A stretch of 64,000 bases of DNA from an uncultured Rickettsiales bacterium (GCA_900550495.1 URSJ01000001.1:48668-112667), one strand, 5' to 3'. Numbered from the stretch's first letter, positions 42,942 to 51,599 are shown. Numbers and translations: made by a program. The notes: generated by a model not told the origin, from the sequence alone.

Positions 42942-43616
42942 ATGGGAAGGCAATTTCGTGATTTTATGCTAAAAAGTATCCCATACCTGTTGTCAATTGC
43001 AGGTGGGGTGGTGCTGTTTATCGTGACCAAGGATAATCTTGCCGACAAAGAACTGGCTGATTTAGTGACGAATATTGCGGCGTCATTGTTGTCGATACCA
43101 TTGGTGTTTTTGCTGTATGACTATTCAAATTCGCGGATTTCCAGTCGCCTCAGCACTACATTGACCGCTAATATGACTGACAAGATAAATGTCCTGGTGT
43201 TGAATATTATAATGCAGTTACGTAAATCCGTTGGGTTGCGTGGGCGTGCGACATTGGAATCACTGAACCGGATGGACGGATTATCTGCGACGGCAATCGC
43301 ACGCAAGATAGATCTAACACCGTCGACCATAGAAGTCTTGCGCTCATATCATATAGAATTGGAGGGGGTGGTCTATGCCGCCGCCCAGTCAAATTTGTTG
43401 TCCGCCCCGCAAATTCAGACGCTGGCGGGCCTGGGGCGCGAATTGCTACATATGGTTAACGAAACCAGATATCGTAATAATAAAATGGTGATTGCGCACC
43501 ATGTAGAAAACATTGTGACGCATGTGACCGATTGGCTGGATGCAGATGCAGGTGGTGCGATTGATTTTGAACGCCTGTTGGCGTCGGCACAAATCCGCGC
43601 AACAAAAAATAAATAA
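42942..43616 (+). CDS. Membrane protein of unknown function
   Basis: 224 residues. Two N-terminal membrane helices (about 10-27, IPYLLSIAGGVVLFIV, and 42-60, IAASLLSIPLVFLLYDY) followed by a soluble, mainly helical domain of 160 residues with no recognised motif. It lies between the transporter gene and tRNA-Lys. Confidence 0.55.
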   Translation: MGRQFRDFMLKSIPYLLSIAGGVVLFIVTKDNLADKELADLVTNIAASLLSIPLVFLLYDYSNSRISSRLSTTLTANMTDKINVLVLNIIMQLRKSVGLRGRATLESLNRMDGLSATAIARKIDLTPSTIEVLRSYHIELEGVVYAAAQSNLLSAPQIQTLAGLGRELLHMVNETRYRNNKMVIAHHVENIVTHVTDWLDADAGGAIDFERLLASAQIRATKNK

Positions 43617-43714
43617 AAATGTGATTTTTACTTGATTTTTATTTTAGATTATGTCAAAATTTGCCCCGAACCTTGAACAGAGGGCACCACGCCCCGGATT
43701 CAGGTTCCGTTTTT

Positions 43715-43790
43715 GGGGACATAGCTCAGTTGGTAGAGCAAATGACTTTTAATCATTGGGTCCAGGGTTCGAGTCCCTGTGTCCCCACCA
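43715..43790 (+). tRNA. tRNA-Lys (TTT)
   Basis: 76 bases with encoded CCA. Acceptor GGGGACA/TGTCCCC, anticodon stem AATGA/TCATT with loop CTTTTAA (anticodon TTT), T-arm CAGGGTTCGAGTCCCTG. Followed by a structured unit that repeats its 3' end. Confidence 0.95.
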
Positions 43791-44030
43791 GAAAAATTCA
43801 ACGGTCGCATTAGCGGCCGTTTAATTTTTCCGGGGCACAGGGACGAAGAACCCGGGGGAAGGGTTCGAACCGCAGGGCAAAGGCGGAATAACGCCGGTCG
43901 CCGAATGGCGATTGCCCAAGGTCGGCGCAGCCAATCCCTGTGTCCCCACCAAAAATTCAAACGCCGCTTGTCGGCGTTTTAATTTTTGCCGGACACGGGA
44001 CGAAGAACCCGAAGAAGGGGTTCGACAATG
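43774..44030 (+). repeat. tRNA-Lys-associated structured unit with duplicated tRNA 3' end
   Basis: TCCCTGTGTCCCCACCA ends the tRNA (43774-43790) and recurs at 43935-43951. Each copy is followed by an AT-flanked terminator hairpin and a near-reverse-complement of the tRNA acceptor/T-arm (GGGACGAAGAACCC). In the first unit the fold is outer helix GGGCAA/TTGCCC, hairpins GGCG/CGCC and TCGCC/GGCGA, ending AAGGTCGGCGCAGCCAAT. Relative to the tRNA-His unit, the outer and second helices differ in sequence but keep pairing. The second unit diverges after position 44025. Confidence 0.7.
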
Positions 44031-44125
44031 AGTAAACGCGCACGTCAATTTGACGGGCGCGTTGTCACGAATGCCCCGCAGTCTCATGCAGCGCGTGGGC
44101 GAGGGAGCCGCAATCATATTTTATA

Positions 44126-45325
44126 TTATCGTTGCTTTTGTGTGCGCAACTGGTTATTCAAATTATTGAATTTCATTGTTGTATATTGTCTCAGCATGTC
44201 TGGGGTTTCTGACACCAGGCGCATTATTTCATGCGGGTATGCGACAGACCCATCGCCGGCCAGGGCCGGGGTCACGGTTCTGAAATTTTTTTCTTGGAAA
44301 ATATCATCATCAAAATACAGGTGCATACAATCATACATCAGTCGCATGCTGGCCGCGTCGCCCTGCATTTGCATCATCATTGACATAAACGGCATACTCG
44401 CAATTTTCGGACCAATTATTTTGGACATCGCCACCTTTTGCGATTTGATTGCCACAGCATTATTCACGCGCCGCGTAAATTCTGCGGCGTTCATGGTTGG
44501 TTCAACCCCGTATTGTTGGGCATAAATCATAACTGTTTTCGGGTCATGCAAATCGTCTAATACTGGCGCATTGCGGTTCAGTTTTTGCAACGTCTGGGTG
44601 TAATTCGCGTATACCTGTTTGCCATTTGGTACATTGTCTGATAACAATACATAGTACTGAAACGTATTGAATAAATCGACATAGCACCACAGTTCATTAC
44701 ACTGAGAAAACAAAATCATATTGTGAAATGGTGTTGGGGCGGGCGTGCCTTCTATGAATGCGTCAATCGGATTCAGTGGGCAAAACGGCACAACAGGGTA
44801 ATTATACTGTATGTTATTCACGGAATTACCCGTGCGTTCAACCATCAAACCAGACGCCAGGTATTTGAAATCTACATTTTGTGACATTGCATAGTTGAAT
44901 GCAATCTTGGCCATGCCGGTCTGAAATGCAGTATTTTCCAAATCAAAATTATACGATACAATTTGCGGTGCTGTTGGTAATTTTGATATATCGCAACGCA
45001 ATTCACGACTTAAATCAGGGCACGATACAACCTTGCCATTTTTGATATTTGCGCTGTATTCCCGACCATTATATGAAACAGTGCCCGTGCATGGTGGCAT
45101 TGATTTAGTATTGTTGGTCTTGGAAAAATTGTCTATGCGACTGATAATCGGATTAAATGTCTTGGTAAACGGCGCATCAATGTATTTGCTGATATAATTG
45201 TTGCATTCAGGACAACAAATATCCTCGGATTCCAACAGGCCGCCCAGCGCGTTTTGTATAACGTGCTCGCTGCTGCGGGTGGTGATTTCCTTGTTACAGT
45301 AAATACAATATTGTCTGTGTTCCAT
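44126..45325 (-). CDS. HNH-endonuclease-like zinc protein
   Basis: 399 residues from MEHRQYCIYCNKEITTRSSE at 45325. The N-terminus has CIYCNKEI, SSEHVIQNALGG and CCPECNNYIS, the Cys pairs and His of an HNH-type nuclease fold (HNH_5-like). The rest is a large domain of unknown function with no membrane segments. Such proteins often occur singly near mobile DNA. Upstream bases 45326-45420 hold no gene. Confidence 0.62.
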   Translation of the reverse strand: MEHRQYCIYCNKEITTRSSEHVIQNALGGLLESEDICCPECNNYISKYIDAPFTKTFNPIISRIDNFSKTNNTKSMPPCTGTVSYNGREYSANIKNGKVVSCPDLSRELRCDISKLPTAPQIVSYNFDLENTAFQTGMAKIAFNYAMSQNVDFKYLASGLMVERTGNSVNNIQYNYPVVPFCPLNPIDAFIEGTPAPTPFHNMILFSQCNELWCYVDLFNTFQYYVLLSDNVPNGKQVYANYTQTLQKLNRNAPVLDDLHDPKTVMIYAQQYGVEPTMNAAEFTRRVNNAVAIKSQKVAMSKIIGPKIASMPFMSMMMQMQGDAASMRLMYDCMHLYFDDDIFQEKNFRTVTPALAGDGSVAYPHEIMRLVSETPDMLRQYTTMKFNNLNNQLRTQKQR

Positions 45326-45421
45326 ACCGAATATTGTAATACAAAGTTTCGTTTTGTCAAGATGGATAAAGGTTTTTATCTTGCTGTTTTTTATGTTATA
45401 ATCCGGCAAAAGGAAACGCAT

Positions 45422-45575
45422 ATGCCGGAGTTTATAAATTTAACGCCTGAAAATATCGCGGACGAACACCTGTGCGGTATTTTACGGCGGTAAATTCCAG
45501 ACCGTAAATTTGTTGACAGCGGACGCGTTGGCGCGCATACTGGGAAATAATACCCAAGGGGGATGTAAGAAATGA
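45422..45575 (+). pseudogene. Remnant of a GNAT/YoaP-type acetyltransferase
   Basis: From the ATG at 45422, FINLTPENIADEHLCG matches the start of GNAT proteins of the YoaP group. The frame stops at 45493, while another frame from about 45474 to 45575 encodes FYGGKFQTVNLLTADALARI, resembling the far C-terminus of the same family. Over 200 residues in between are absent, so this is a deletion remnant. Its last codons overlap the start of the lipoprotein gene. Confidence 0.55.
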
Positions 45576-45937
45576 GAAAACTGGCAATTTTGTGTTCTGT
45601 GGGCGTGTTGGCGTCATGTGGTGCGATTGGCGTCGGCAGTAATCATGAAACCAATATTTGTAACAATTCTGATGAAATGATAACGGTGTCCGCGGACAGT
45701 GGAATCTATAAAATCAAACCAGAACAAAGTATGAAAATATATTCGGTAAATGAAATGACAATCACCAGCAAGAATACAGATTGTCCGTCACCAACCGTGC
45801 CGCGTAATCTGAATACGGGCGCGGTCGTGTTGGACGTATTTCCCGGATTCCTATTGGGAATAATACCAGTATTTATTGATGCGGTGACCAATAATTTATA
45901 CAGAATGCCAGAATCCTATTCGTATTCATGCATGTAA
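45572..45937 (+). CDS. Lipoprotein of unknown function
   Basis: 121 residues with signal MRKLAILCSVGVLASC (lipobox LASC, cysteine 16). The mature part carries NICNNSDEMITVSA and a C-terminal hydrophobic stretch VVLDVFPGFLLGIIPVFID, a pattern seen in small envelope lipoproteins with one membrane-associated segment. A terminator follows. Confidence 0.7.
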   Translation: MRKLAILCSVGVLASCGAIGVGSNHETNICNNSDEMITVSADSGIYKIKPEQSMKIYSVNEMTITSKNTDCPSPTVPRNLNTGAVVLDVFPGFLLGIIPVFIDAVTNNLYRMPESYSYSCM

Positions 45938-45941
45938 CCCC

Positions 45942-45968
45942 CGCCCGTAATGGGCGTTTTAGTTTTTA
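45942..45968 (+). terminator. Terminator of the lipoprotein gene
   Basis: CGCCC/GGGCG stem, 5-base loop, followed by a T-rich tract. Confidence 0.65.
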
Positions 45969-46000
45969 TCGACCAGGCCGATAAGAAATGGAGAGCTTAA

Positions 46001-46561
46001 ATGAAGGAAATTGAAATCTTGGTTCAGGTTTTTGCAGACGAGCAGACAGTGTTGCAAAAATTATCATCTTTTGAATTTGTCGGTAATAAACATACTGTTG
46101 ATACATATTATTATGACCCATTGCGCACAGATTTGTGTCCAGATCATGGCGGGCGTTTGTGTGCTTGCTTTCGTACGCGCCAGAAAGACGGTATAAATTA
46201 CATTACGTATAAAAAAGACCATTTTGATGGTGATACTTGGTTGTATTCGGAAGAATTGGAAACAACTGTTGGTGATATGACCATATTGACCGGCATAATC
46301 AATGCATTGGGATTGCGTGAATTGGTAAAAATTGACAATTTGAAACGCACATATCGGGCCGGCGATTATATGATTGAGTTTGAAACAGTGACGAATCTTG
46401 GCTTGTTTTTAGAGGTAGAATATTGCACCGCAGATGATGTGGACGTTGCGCATATCAAATCACAAATACAATCATTCATAGATGCGCTGGGGTTCTCTGT
46501 GTCGCCAGAGTTAAATGCGGGAAAGCCCGAACTGATGTTGCGCAAACAGCAGGGACTTTGA
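46001..46561 (+). CDS. CYTH-domain protein (class IV adenylate cyclase/thiamine-triphosphatase type)
   Basis: 186 residues. N-terminal KEIEILVQV stands where the triphosphate-tunnel motif ExExK should be; the Lys is Leu here. Later tunnel residues are recognisable: CFRTRQKDG (Arg pair), YITYKKD, YSEELETTV, and MIEFETVTNLG-LFLEVEY near residue 130. CyaB-like CYTH enzymes hydrolyse or cyclise nucleotide or inorganic triphosphates. Length fits the family. The missing Lys leaves activity in doubt. Confidence 0.72.
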   Translation: MKEIEILVQVFADEQTVLQKLSSFEFVGNKHTVDTYYYDPLRTDLCPDHGGRLCACFRTRQKDGINYITYKKDHFDGDTWLYSEELETTVGDMTILTGIINALGLRELVKIDNLKRTYRAGDYMIEFETVTNLGLFLEVEYCTADDVDVAHIKSQIQSFIDALGFSVSPELNAGKPELMLRKQQGL

Positions 46562-46587
46562 AATATTTTTTCTATATCCTGGCACAA

Positions 46588-46611
46588 AACCCGCCCGAAA
46601 TGGGCGGGTTT
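46588..46611. terminator. Hairpin after the CYTH gene
   Basis: AACCCGCCC/GGGCGGGTT stem with loop GAAAT; the T tract is short, so termination strength is uncertain. Confidence 0.6.
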
Positions 46612-47104
46612 ATCGTGAATTGGATTGGCGTTGAATATATGCGCGGCAGATTCTGTGAAATTTAAATCGGGCCGTTCGCGCACAAATTTGTTCAGCGCGT
46701 TTGTAATATACTTTTCCATCGCGTGCCCAGGCGTGACACCAGAAACCGACGCACACCATTTGGTCGCGTGGAAACAATCTGGTTATCTATGTATTTTTTA
46801 CAAAATTCTTGAAAGAATTTATCCAATTTGTCCGTGTTGCGCAGATATATGCCGGGCAACACGATTGACAACCCCAGAAACGTGCCGCCACGCCCGTCAC
46901 AGTCCAGAAATGGCGTGTTTTTGTCCGGATACATCAGATAACTGTATACAACGTCCCCATTGGCCAGGGCGATACATATTCTCGAAAAACCTGAGTTGCT
47001 GTGGTGTGCAATCTATACAGTCAAACCCATGTGGCATACCATACATAACAAATGATATTTTGTATTTGTTTCTGGTGCTAACGCGTATTCCTCACTCTCC
47101 ACAA
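46611..47104 (-). pseudogene. Degenerate gene of unknown family
   Basis: Read on the complement, successive open pieces give a coherent protein: KYHLLCMVCHMGLTV, an in-frame TAG near 47015, then GFSRICIALANGDVVYSYLM, DGRGGTFLGLSIVLPGIYLR and FFQEFCKKYIDNQI. A frameshift follows near 46720, after which EKYITNALNKFVRERPDLNF continues. One nonsense codon and one frameshift indicate decay. I do not recognise the family. Confidence 0.5.
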
Positions 47105-47170
47105 ATTGCACTGTGTGTCGTGTAATAAATAAACGTTGCAAAGACGTCTGCACTCGGTATCATATATAAT

Positions 47171-47854
47171 ATGGCTGAATATATTGATGCGCATTGTCAT
47201 TATGTTGCCCAGCCCCCAGTTGGCGCGGTGTGTGGTTTTGTATATAATTCTGCGCGTGCGTCTGATTGGGCGGTGGCAATCGCTGCGCACGGGCCGGGGG
47301 CGTATGCCACAATCGGAATTCACCCGTGGTATGTGGCGGATGTGCCACCAGATTGGGGTGCGCAAATGGAACGGTTGTTGTGTGAAAATCCTGGTTTAAT
47401 GATTGGTGAAATTGGCCTGGACGCGTCGCGGGGCGATGTGATGGGACAAATGCCGACCTTTGTCCGCCAGATTGAAATGGCCAACCGTTTTGGGCGTGTG
47501 GCGCATATTCACTGTGTGCGTGCGTGGGACAAGATGTTGCATGTTTTTGCCGGTGCAAAAATGCGCCAGCCGGTTGTTTTTCACGGGTTTAACGGCAACT
47601 CGGAAATTGTTGCGTCACTGTTGCGGCGCTCTGACGCCTATTTTTCGTTCGGGCCACGGGTTGCGCCACGGGCGGCGTCTGGCGTGCCGGTGGAACGCGT
47701 TTTGGTTGAATCTGATGCAGACGCGCCAAATGCGGCGTGTGAAATTCTGCCCCGGATTACAGAACAAATCGCAGAAATTTATGGACTGGCCCCCACAGAC
47801 GCGTGCAAAATAATATACGATAACACAACAAGGATTCTTGAAAATGGCAGATAG
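47171..47854 (+). CDS. TatD-family metal-dependent hydrolase
   Basis: 227 residues. Metal ligands in order: HCH near residue 9 (YIDAHCHYV), Glu in GEIGLDASRG, His in VAHIHCVRAW and FHGFNG, and Asp in VESDADAPN. IGIHPWY is also typical. TatD enzymes are DNases or D-aminoacyl-tRNA deacylases. It is slightly shorter than usual (about 260). Its end overlaps the tcdA start by 11 bases, so the two are co-translated. Confidence 0.82.
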   Translation: MAEYIDAHCHYVAQPPVGAVCGFVYNSARASDWAVAIAAHGPGAYATIGIHPWYVADVPPDWGAQMERLLCENPGLMIGEIGLDASRGDVMGQMPTFVRQIEMANRFGRVAHIHCVRAWDKMLHVFAGAKMRQPVVFHGFNGNSEIVASLLRRSDAYFSFGPRVAPRAASGVPVERVLVESDADAPNAACEILPRITEQIAEIYGLAPTDACKIIYDNTTRILENGR

Positions 47855-48530
47855 ACTGGCCAGAATAAAATTATTACTGGGCGACGAAAATGTTAAAAAA
47901 TTACAGAACGCAACCGTTATGGTTGTTGGGTGTGGGGCGGTCGGCTCTTTCGCAATAGAGGCCCTGGCACGCAGTGGCGTCGGACACCTGGTCGTCGTTG
48001 ATTTTGACAAAATAGAAGAATCAAACATCAATCGCCAGTTATTTGCACTGACGTCAACCGTCGGCACGCCAAAGGTATCGGTCGCCGCCGCCCGTGTGCG
48101 CGATATAAATCCAGACGCGGTGGTTGATACGTTTGATATGTTCTTTGATGACGCGCACGCCCCCGATGTTTTTCCTGATTTTGTGATTGATGCGATTGAT
48201 TCTGTGCCGTCCAAGATTGCGTTGGCCGCCTGGTGTCAGGCGCGTAATATTCCATTTATATCCAGTATGGGCGCGGCGCGTAAAACTGACCCTACACAAA
48301 TCAAAATTACAAGGCTATCAAAAACAACAGTGTGTCCATTGGCGGCCAAGATTCGCCGACTGATACGCGCGGCGCACATACCTGATTATCCCGTCGTCTA
48401 TTCGACCGAGGCGGCAAACCCTAACGTCGCACCAAATCATACTTTTGGTTCAATGGTAACAATTACAGGTACATTTGGACTGATATGCGCAAATTATGTA
48501 ATCAGACACATAGTTGATATGCACGAATAA
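47844..48530 (+). CDS. tcdA: tRNA threonylcarbamoyladenosine dehydratase (TcdA/CsdL-like)
   Basis: 228 residues from the ATG at 47844. E1-like fold: nucleotide-binding VVGCGAVGSFAIEALARSG, DFDKIEESNINRQLFA, DAIDSVPSKIALAAWC, and SSMGAARKTDPTQIKI. TcdA closes t6A37 of tRNA to the cyclic form with ATP. Slightly shorter at the C-terminus than E. coli TcdA (268). Confidence 0.85.
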   Translation: MADRLARIKLLLGDENVKKLQNATVMVVGCGAVGSFAIEALARSGVGHLVVVDFDKIEESNINRQLFALTSTVGTPKVSVAAARVRDINPDAVVDTFDMFFDDAHAPDVFPDFVIDAIDSVPSKIALAAWCQARNIPFISSMGAARKTDPTQIKITRLSKTTVCPLAAKIRRLIRAAHIPDYPVVYSTEAANPNVAPNHTFGSMVTITGTFGLICANYVIRHIVDMHE

Positions 48531-48611
48531 TGCGGCAATGTGTCCTGGTATGTTGCATTGTGTGCCATAGATTGCAGGGCTAAGAACGTTTTCCTAAGTC
48601 GTATAAACGGA

Positions 48612-48640
48612 TTGCGATACATAATAAAGTTCGGTATAAT
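48612..48640 (+). promoter_or_regulatory. Promoter of the DUF378 gene
   Basis: TTGCGA, 17-bp spacer, TATAAT (48635-48640), about 50 bases before the start codon with AAAGGAG. Confidence 0.65.
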
Positions 48641-48692
48641 TGTCGTGTCTGGATACAGACAATATTAAACCTGTTCAAAGGAGAAAAAACAG

Positions 48693-48905
48693 ATGAGAGG
48701 ACTGACAAACTATGTGTTGAAACCGTTGACATTTATTGGTGCCCTGAATTGGGGACTGATTGGTATATTCGGTTTTGATTTGGTTGCATGGATTTTCGGA
48801 CCGGCCACCATTGCCAGCAGTATCATATACAGTCTTGTTGGTATTGCAGCATTGATTTGGTTGATTTGGATTTTTATTGACCAGCCCGCGACCAGCGAAC
48901 GCTGA
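48693..48905 (+). CDS. DUF378 small membrane protein
   Basis: 70 residues, two membrane helices; the motif KPLTFIGALNWGLIGIFGFD is characteristic of DUF378 (YuzA-like). Function unknown. Single gene with its own promoter and a terminator-like hairpin at 48934-48965. Confidence 0.82.
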   Translation: MRGLTNYVLKPLTFIGALNWGLIGIFGFDLVAWIFGPATIASSIIYSLVGIAALIWLIWIFIDQPATSER

Positions 48906-48933
48906 TGTGGCGCAACAGTTTTCATGTCATTCT

Positions 48934-48965
48934 CGCCCCTGGCAAAACGCGTTGGGGCGTTTTTG
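48934..48965 (+). terminator. Terminator after the DUF378 gene
   Basis: CGCCCC/GGGGCG stem with a 14-base loop followed by T5. Confidence 0.65.
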
Positions 48966-49002
48966 TTGTATGAAATGGTATAAGTATTATCAGGCCAGAT
49001 AA

Positions 49003-49341
49003 TTATTTTTCTTTCATATGCATCAGTGCATTTGCGACAATTGTTTTTTCTGTTTTTTTAAGTTTCCACGTATCTAGTGCATGTTGAAATAATTCTGGTT
49101 TGCGTTCTTCAAATTCGTCTGGCATCATATCGCCTTTGATAGAATTGCATATCTGATGTGCCGGAAACAGGTTGTCACGATAATCTGTGCCACCGTGCGT
49201 GCGTGGGATATAGTGGTCAATAGACATTTTTTGATTTTTCAGGATTGGTTGACCACAAATGCTGCAATAAATGTCATCTCCCCCCAACAGCAGTTCAAAT
49301 TTCAACGTAATCGTGATTTTGTGTGTTCCAGTGCGTTCCAT
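49003..49341 (-). CDS. HNH endonuclease
   Basis: 112 residues. A compact HNH motif: YCSICGQPI, SIDHYIPRTHGGTD, then NLFPAHQICNSIKGD with the second Cys of the zinc site and the terminal His/Asn. Size is that of the catalytic domain alone. HNH nucleases of this type occur next to phage packaging genes; the prophage remnant starting 600 bases away may be its source. Confidence 0.8.
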   Translation of the reverse strand: MERTGTHKITITLKFELLLGGDDIYCSICGQPILKNQKMSIDHYIPRTHGGTDYRDNLFPAHQICNSIKGDMMPDEFEERKPELFQHALDTWKLKKTEKTIVANALMHMKEK

Positions 49342-49745
49342 GATGATTCCAAAGTTTAAGATTGTGAAATTTGTCTTATAATCATGTGGTCAGCATAGAC
49401 TAAAAAAATATATTTTGTCAATCGGTTTATTACCAGTTCCTGCCCCGGTTTCTGTGTGTGGGGGTAAAATTTAAAATACAAAATTCGCAAGATAACAATA
49501 TTTTGCAACAAGTCAATCTTTCGCAGGAGATACGCCAGAAGACACAAAATGGGTCACGCTGGTTACGGTTTTAATGGCGCTACTTGGAATCTGTCAGGTG
49601 TTGGAACAACATGGCGACCATATTTTAAATTCTAAACCATTTGCGTAAAAGGGTGATATGGGCGTTGTATTTTGTTGCGCTAGTAGGCTTTGTGATAGGC
49701 AACAATCTGCACAAACTTGTATTGAATGCGGTGAAGTAGCCATGC
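49342..49745. other. Non-coding or decayed stretch next to the prophage remnant
   Basis: No gene with credible start and composition. One open piece (about 49505-49648, FAGDTPEDTKWVTLVTVLMA) could be the tail of a lost membrane protein, but it has no start and no supporting binding site in the right place. Confidence 0.4.
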
Positions 49746-49886
49746 CTAGCGACAGGGTAAATTACCAGCTTGGTTGCGACGTATTGCAGCCTCAAGTTCG
49801 CGTAAAGACCGACACGCGGCAAAATACAACATAACAAAGTCTGTGCGATGGTTGGGCAAAATATCGTCAAAATGCGTATATTTCAT
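49746..49886 (-). CDS. Small hypothetical protein
   Basis: 46 residues from the ATG at 49886, preceded by AAAAGGATTGTCT, a good binding site. Sequence MKYTHFDDILPNHRTDFVML and RELEAAIRRNQAG is amphipathic and not recognised. Could be a surviving small gene of the nearby prophage. Confidence 0.4.
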   Translation of the reverse strand: MKYTHFDDILPNHRTDFVMLYFAACRSLRELEAAIRRNQAGNLPCR

Positions 49887-49972
49887 AGACAATCCTTTTA
49901 AGGTTGTCGTATTTGGCATAATCTTTCGCCACTTGTCCAGTCATTTGTTCAAAAATATGACATACGGATTAT

Positions 49973-50299
49973 ATGGAAGTGCAACTGAAAAACGCAGATG
50001 CGGATATATCATCGGCACAGATAGTCCTGTTTGTTCGGCTGATAGACTTTCCAGAAGGATATCCTAAACCACTGCAAGGCTACTATGTAGAAATCTGGGG
50101 TGTGACGTATAAAGTAATGAACATCACACACCAGGATCAAGAAAATTGGTATTACACGAACAATGACACACGCAAGACAAGACATCAGAGAACAGATCGC
50201 AGAAAACCTAAGAGCAGAATTTGCAAATGTTTTCACATCACGTGCAAAGGTATTGTTCGACCAAGACATGCCTGCGGTGTTAGTTTATACAACCAATGA
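49973..50299 (+). pseudogene. Phage head-tail joining-type protein, 3' end out of place
   Basis: 108 codons from the ATG at 49973. The first 60 residues (LFVRLIDFPEGYPKPLQGYY, then VEIWGVTYKVMNIT and WYYTNNDTR) resemble small virion proteins that join head and tail. The remainder overlaps the next gene in another frame for 137 bases and has no such character, so the original end is probably lost. It belongs to the siphovirus-like remnant. Confidence 0.45.
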
Positions 50300-50594
50300 A
50301 ACGATACAAAAAGAACGATGGGATTTTGATGGGTTCGGGAATTTGTTTCGTGATTTAGAAATTGCGATAGAGGTAGTGGACATCGGTAAAGACGATTTGG
50401 ATAACAAATTGGATGGCCTGGCAGAACCCATTGAAAGGTTATTTGATGAACGGGAAATGCCAAATAGGAAGAACGCAGTATTGAGATTCAAAAGCACAGA
50501 AACGGATATGAATATCGTAGGCAATAACATATACGGTGCAATCAAATTGGCATTCGGTCTGACATACCAAACGGAAACCACAAATGAGTATTGA
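50163..50594 (+). CDS. Phage minor tail protein (gpU/tail-terminator-like)
   Basis: 143 residues. MTHARQDIREQIAENL, VLFDQDMPAVLVYTTNETI and LEIAIEVVDIG follow the pattern of small tail-terminator proteins in siphoviruses. The frame is intact but its neighbours are broken and no other tail genes remain. It ends exactly where the recombinase remnant begins (overlap of four bases), marking a deletion junction. Confidence 0.6.
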   Translation: MTHARQDIREQIAENLRAEFANVFTSRAKVLFDQDMPAVLVYTTNETIQKERWDFDGFGNLFRDLEIAIEVVDIGKDDLDNKLDGLAEPIERLFDEREMPNRKNAVLRFKSTETDMNIVGNNIYGAIKLAFGLTYQTETTNEY

Positions 50595-51442
50595 ACAGGG
50601 AAGAGATATTTCGGAATTATTTCGGTATGATGAAAAACGGTAATGATTGGGTTCCGCATCAGTATGAACCACTGATAGACAAGACATTGTTTGATATTGT
50701 TCAAGATGTTTTAAAGGGCAAAAAGAAACAGAATTTCACTATGGGTGGTCCAGATAAAGATTTCATATTCCGCGGGTTGCTAAGATGCGGTCATTGTGGT
50801 GGTTGTATCACATCTGAATACCATATATCAAAAAGCGGTAAAAGACATAACTATCTTAAATGTAACAATCATGGTACCAGTAAATCAAATTGTCCACAAT
50901 GCGTAGTCAGAGAAGAAGATATATTGCAGCAACTCAGTGATCAGATCTTTTCTCAAATCCATGTTAATGAGGATTTTATAAATGCGGTTAAATCCGGGGT
51001 CAAAGAACATATTTTGCAAGAGAATAGGGTTAATCGTGCATCTAAACAATCAATAGCATTACAAATACAAAGTGTAAGGAACAGAGAATCAAAGTTAATG
51101 GATTTGTATTTAAATGGTAAATGCACACAAGCATTATATGAAAAAAAGTCTGCGGAGTTTGAAGAAGAGATAAAAAAACTGGAAGCTGGACTCGAACAAA
51201 ATAGCGATGTGTCAAAAGATGTTACAACTGCATTAAATCACATAATTGATGTTGCAGGACAGGCAGCGACGATCATGAATGGTTCGATAAATTCAAAAAA
51301 ACGTGAATTTTTGAAAACTATATTATCGAACGGTGTGCTGACAGACAAAAGTGCTTGTTTTTACTTGAAAAAAACCTTCGACAAATTGCTTTTTGCGAAG
51401 GGTTGTAAACTGTGGCTCGGGCAACTGGACTCGAACCAGTGA
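50591..51442 (+). pseudogene. Large serine recombinase remnant, catalytic domain missing
   Basis: 283 codons, start only as TTG at 50591. It contains the zinc-ribbon region of large serine integrases (FRGLLRCGHCGGCITSEY, then CNNHG and NCPQCVV), the coiled coil, and the C-terminal domain. The resolvase catalytic domain with the active serine is absent, so it cannot recombine. The last 10 codons run into the tRNA-Asn fragment at 51413. It marks an earlier phage at this site. Confidence 0.75.
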
Positions 51443-51463
51443 CATACGGATTAACAGTCCGTT
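51413..51463 (-). repeat. Left attachment repeat: tRNA-Asn 3' half
   Basis: 51 bases matching 63918-63968 with two mismatches; on the complement it is the tRNA-Asn sequence from the anticodon region to CCA. The 5' half is absent, so it is not a tRNA gene. It marks the left end of the island. Confidence 0.88.
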
Positions 51464-51557
51464 TTTATTGACTTTAATAAAATTTAATATTTTGAAATAA
51501 TCCTTGATATTCTGCGGTGTTTGCGCTATTGTCTGTTTAATAAGAATTAACCAAAAT

Positions 51558-51599
51558 CGGTAGCAAAAAACGCCGTTGGTAGCAAATAGGTAGCAAAAA
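51558..51599 (+). repeat. Integrase arm-type repeats, left
   Basis: GGTAGCAAA occurs three times within 42 bases. A 30-base stretch ending here (51570-51599) is repeated with two mismatches at the right end (63843-63872). Position inside the attachment repeats suggests arm-binding sites for the integrase. Confidence 0.6.

Noticed and set aside
43986..44525. 179-codon + strand frame after tRNA-Lys
   Set aside because: It crosses the structured unit and then runs antisense to the HNH-like gene.
46625..47125. 166-codon + strand frame
   Set aside because: Antisense of the degenerate gene, cysteine-rich in an unnatural way and without a binding site.
49773..50067. 97-codon + strand frame
   Set aside because: It overlaps the better supported small gene on the complement and the phage gene start; no binding site.
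51413..51463. A second tRNA-Asn gene
   Set aside because: Only the 3' half is present; the 5' half and acceptor partner are missing, so it is an attachment repeat.
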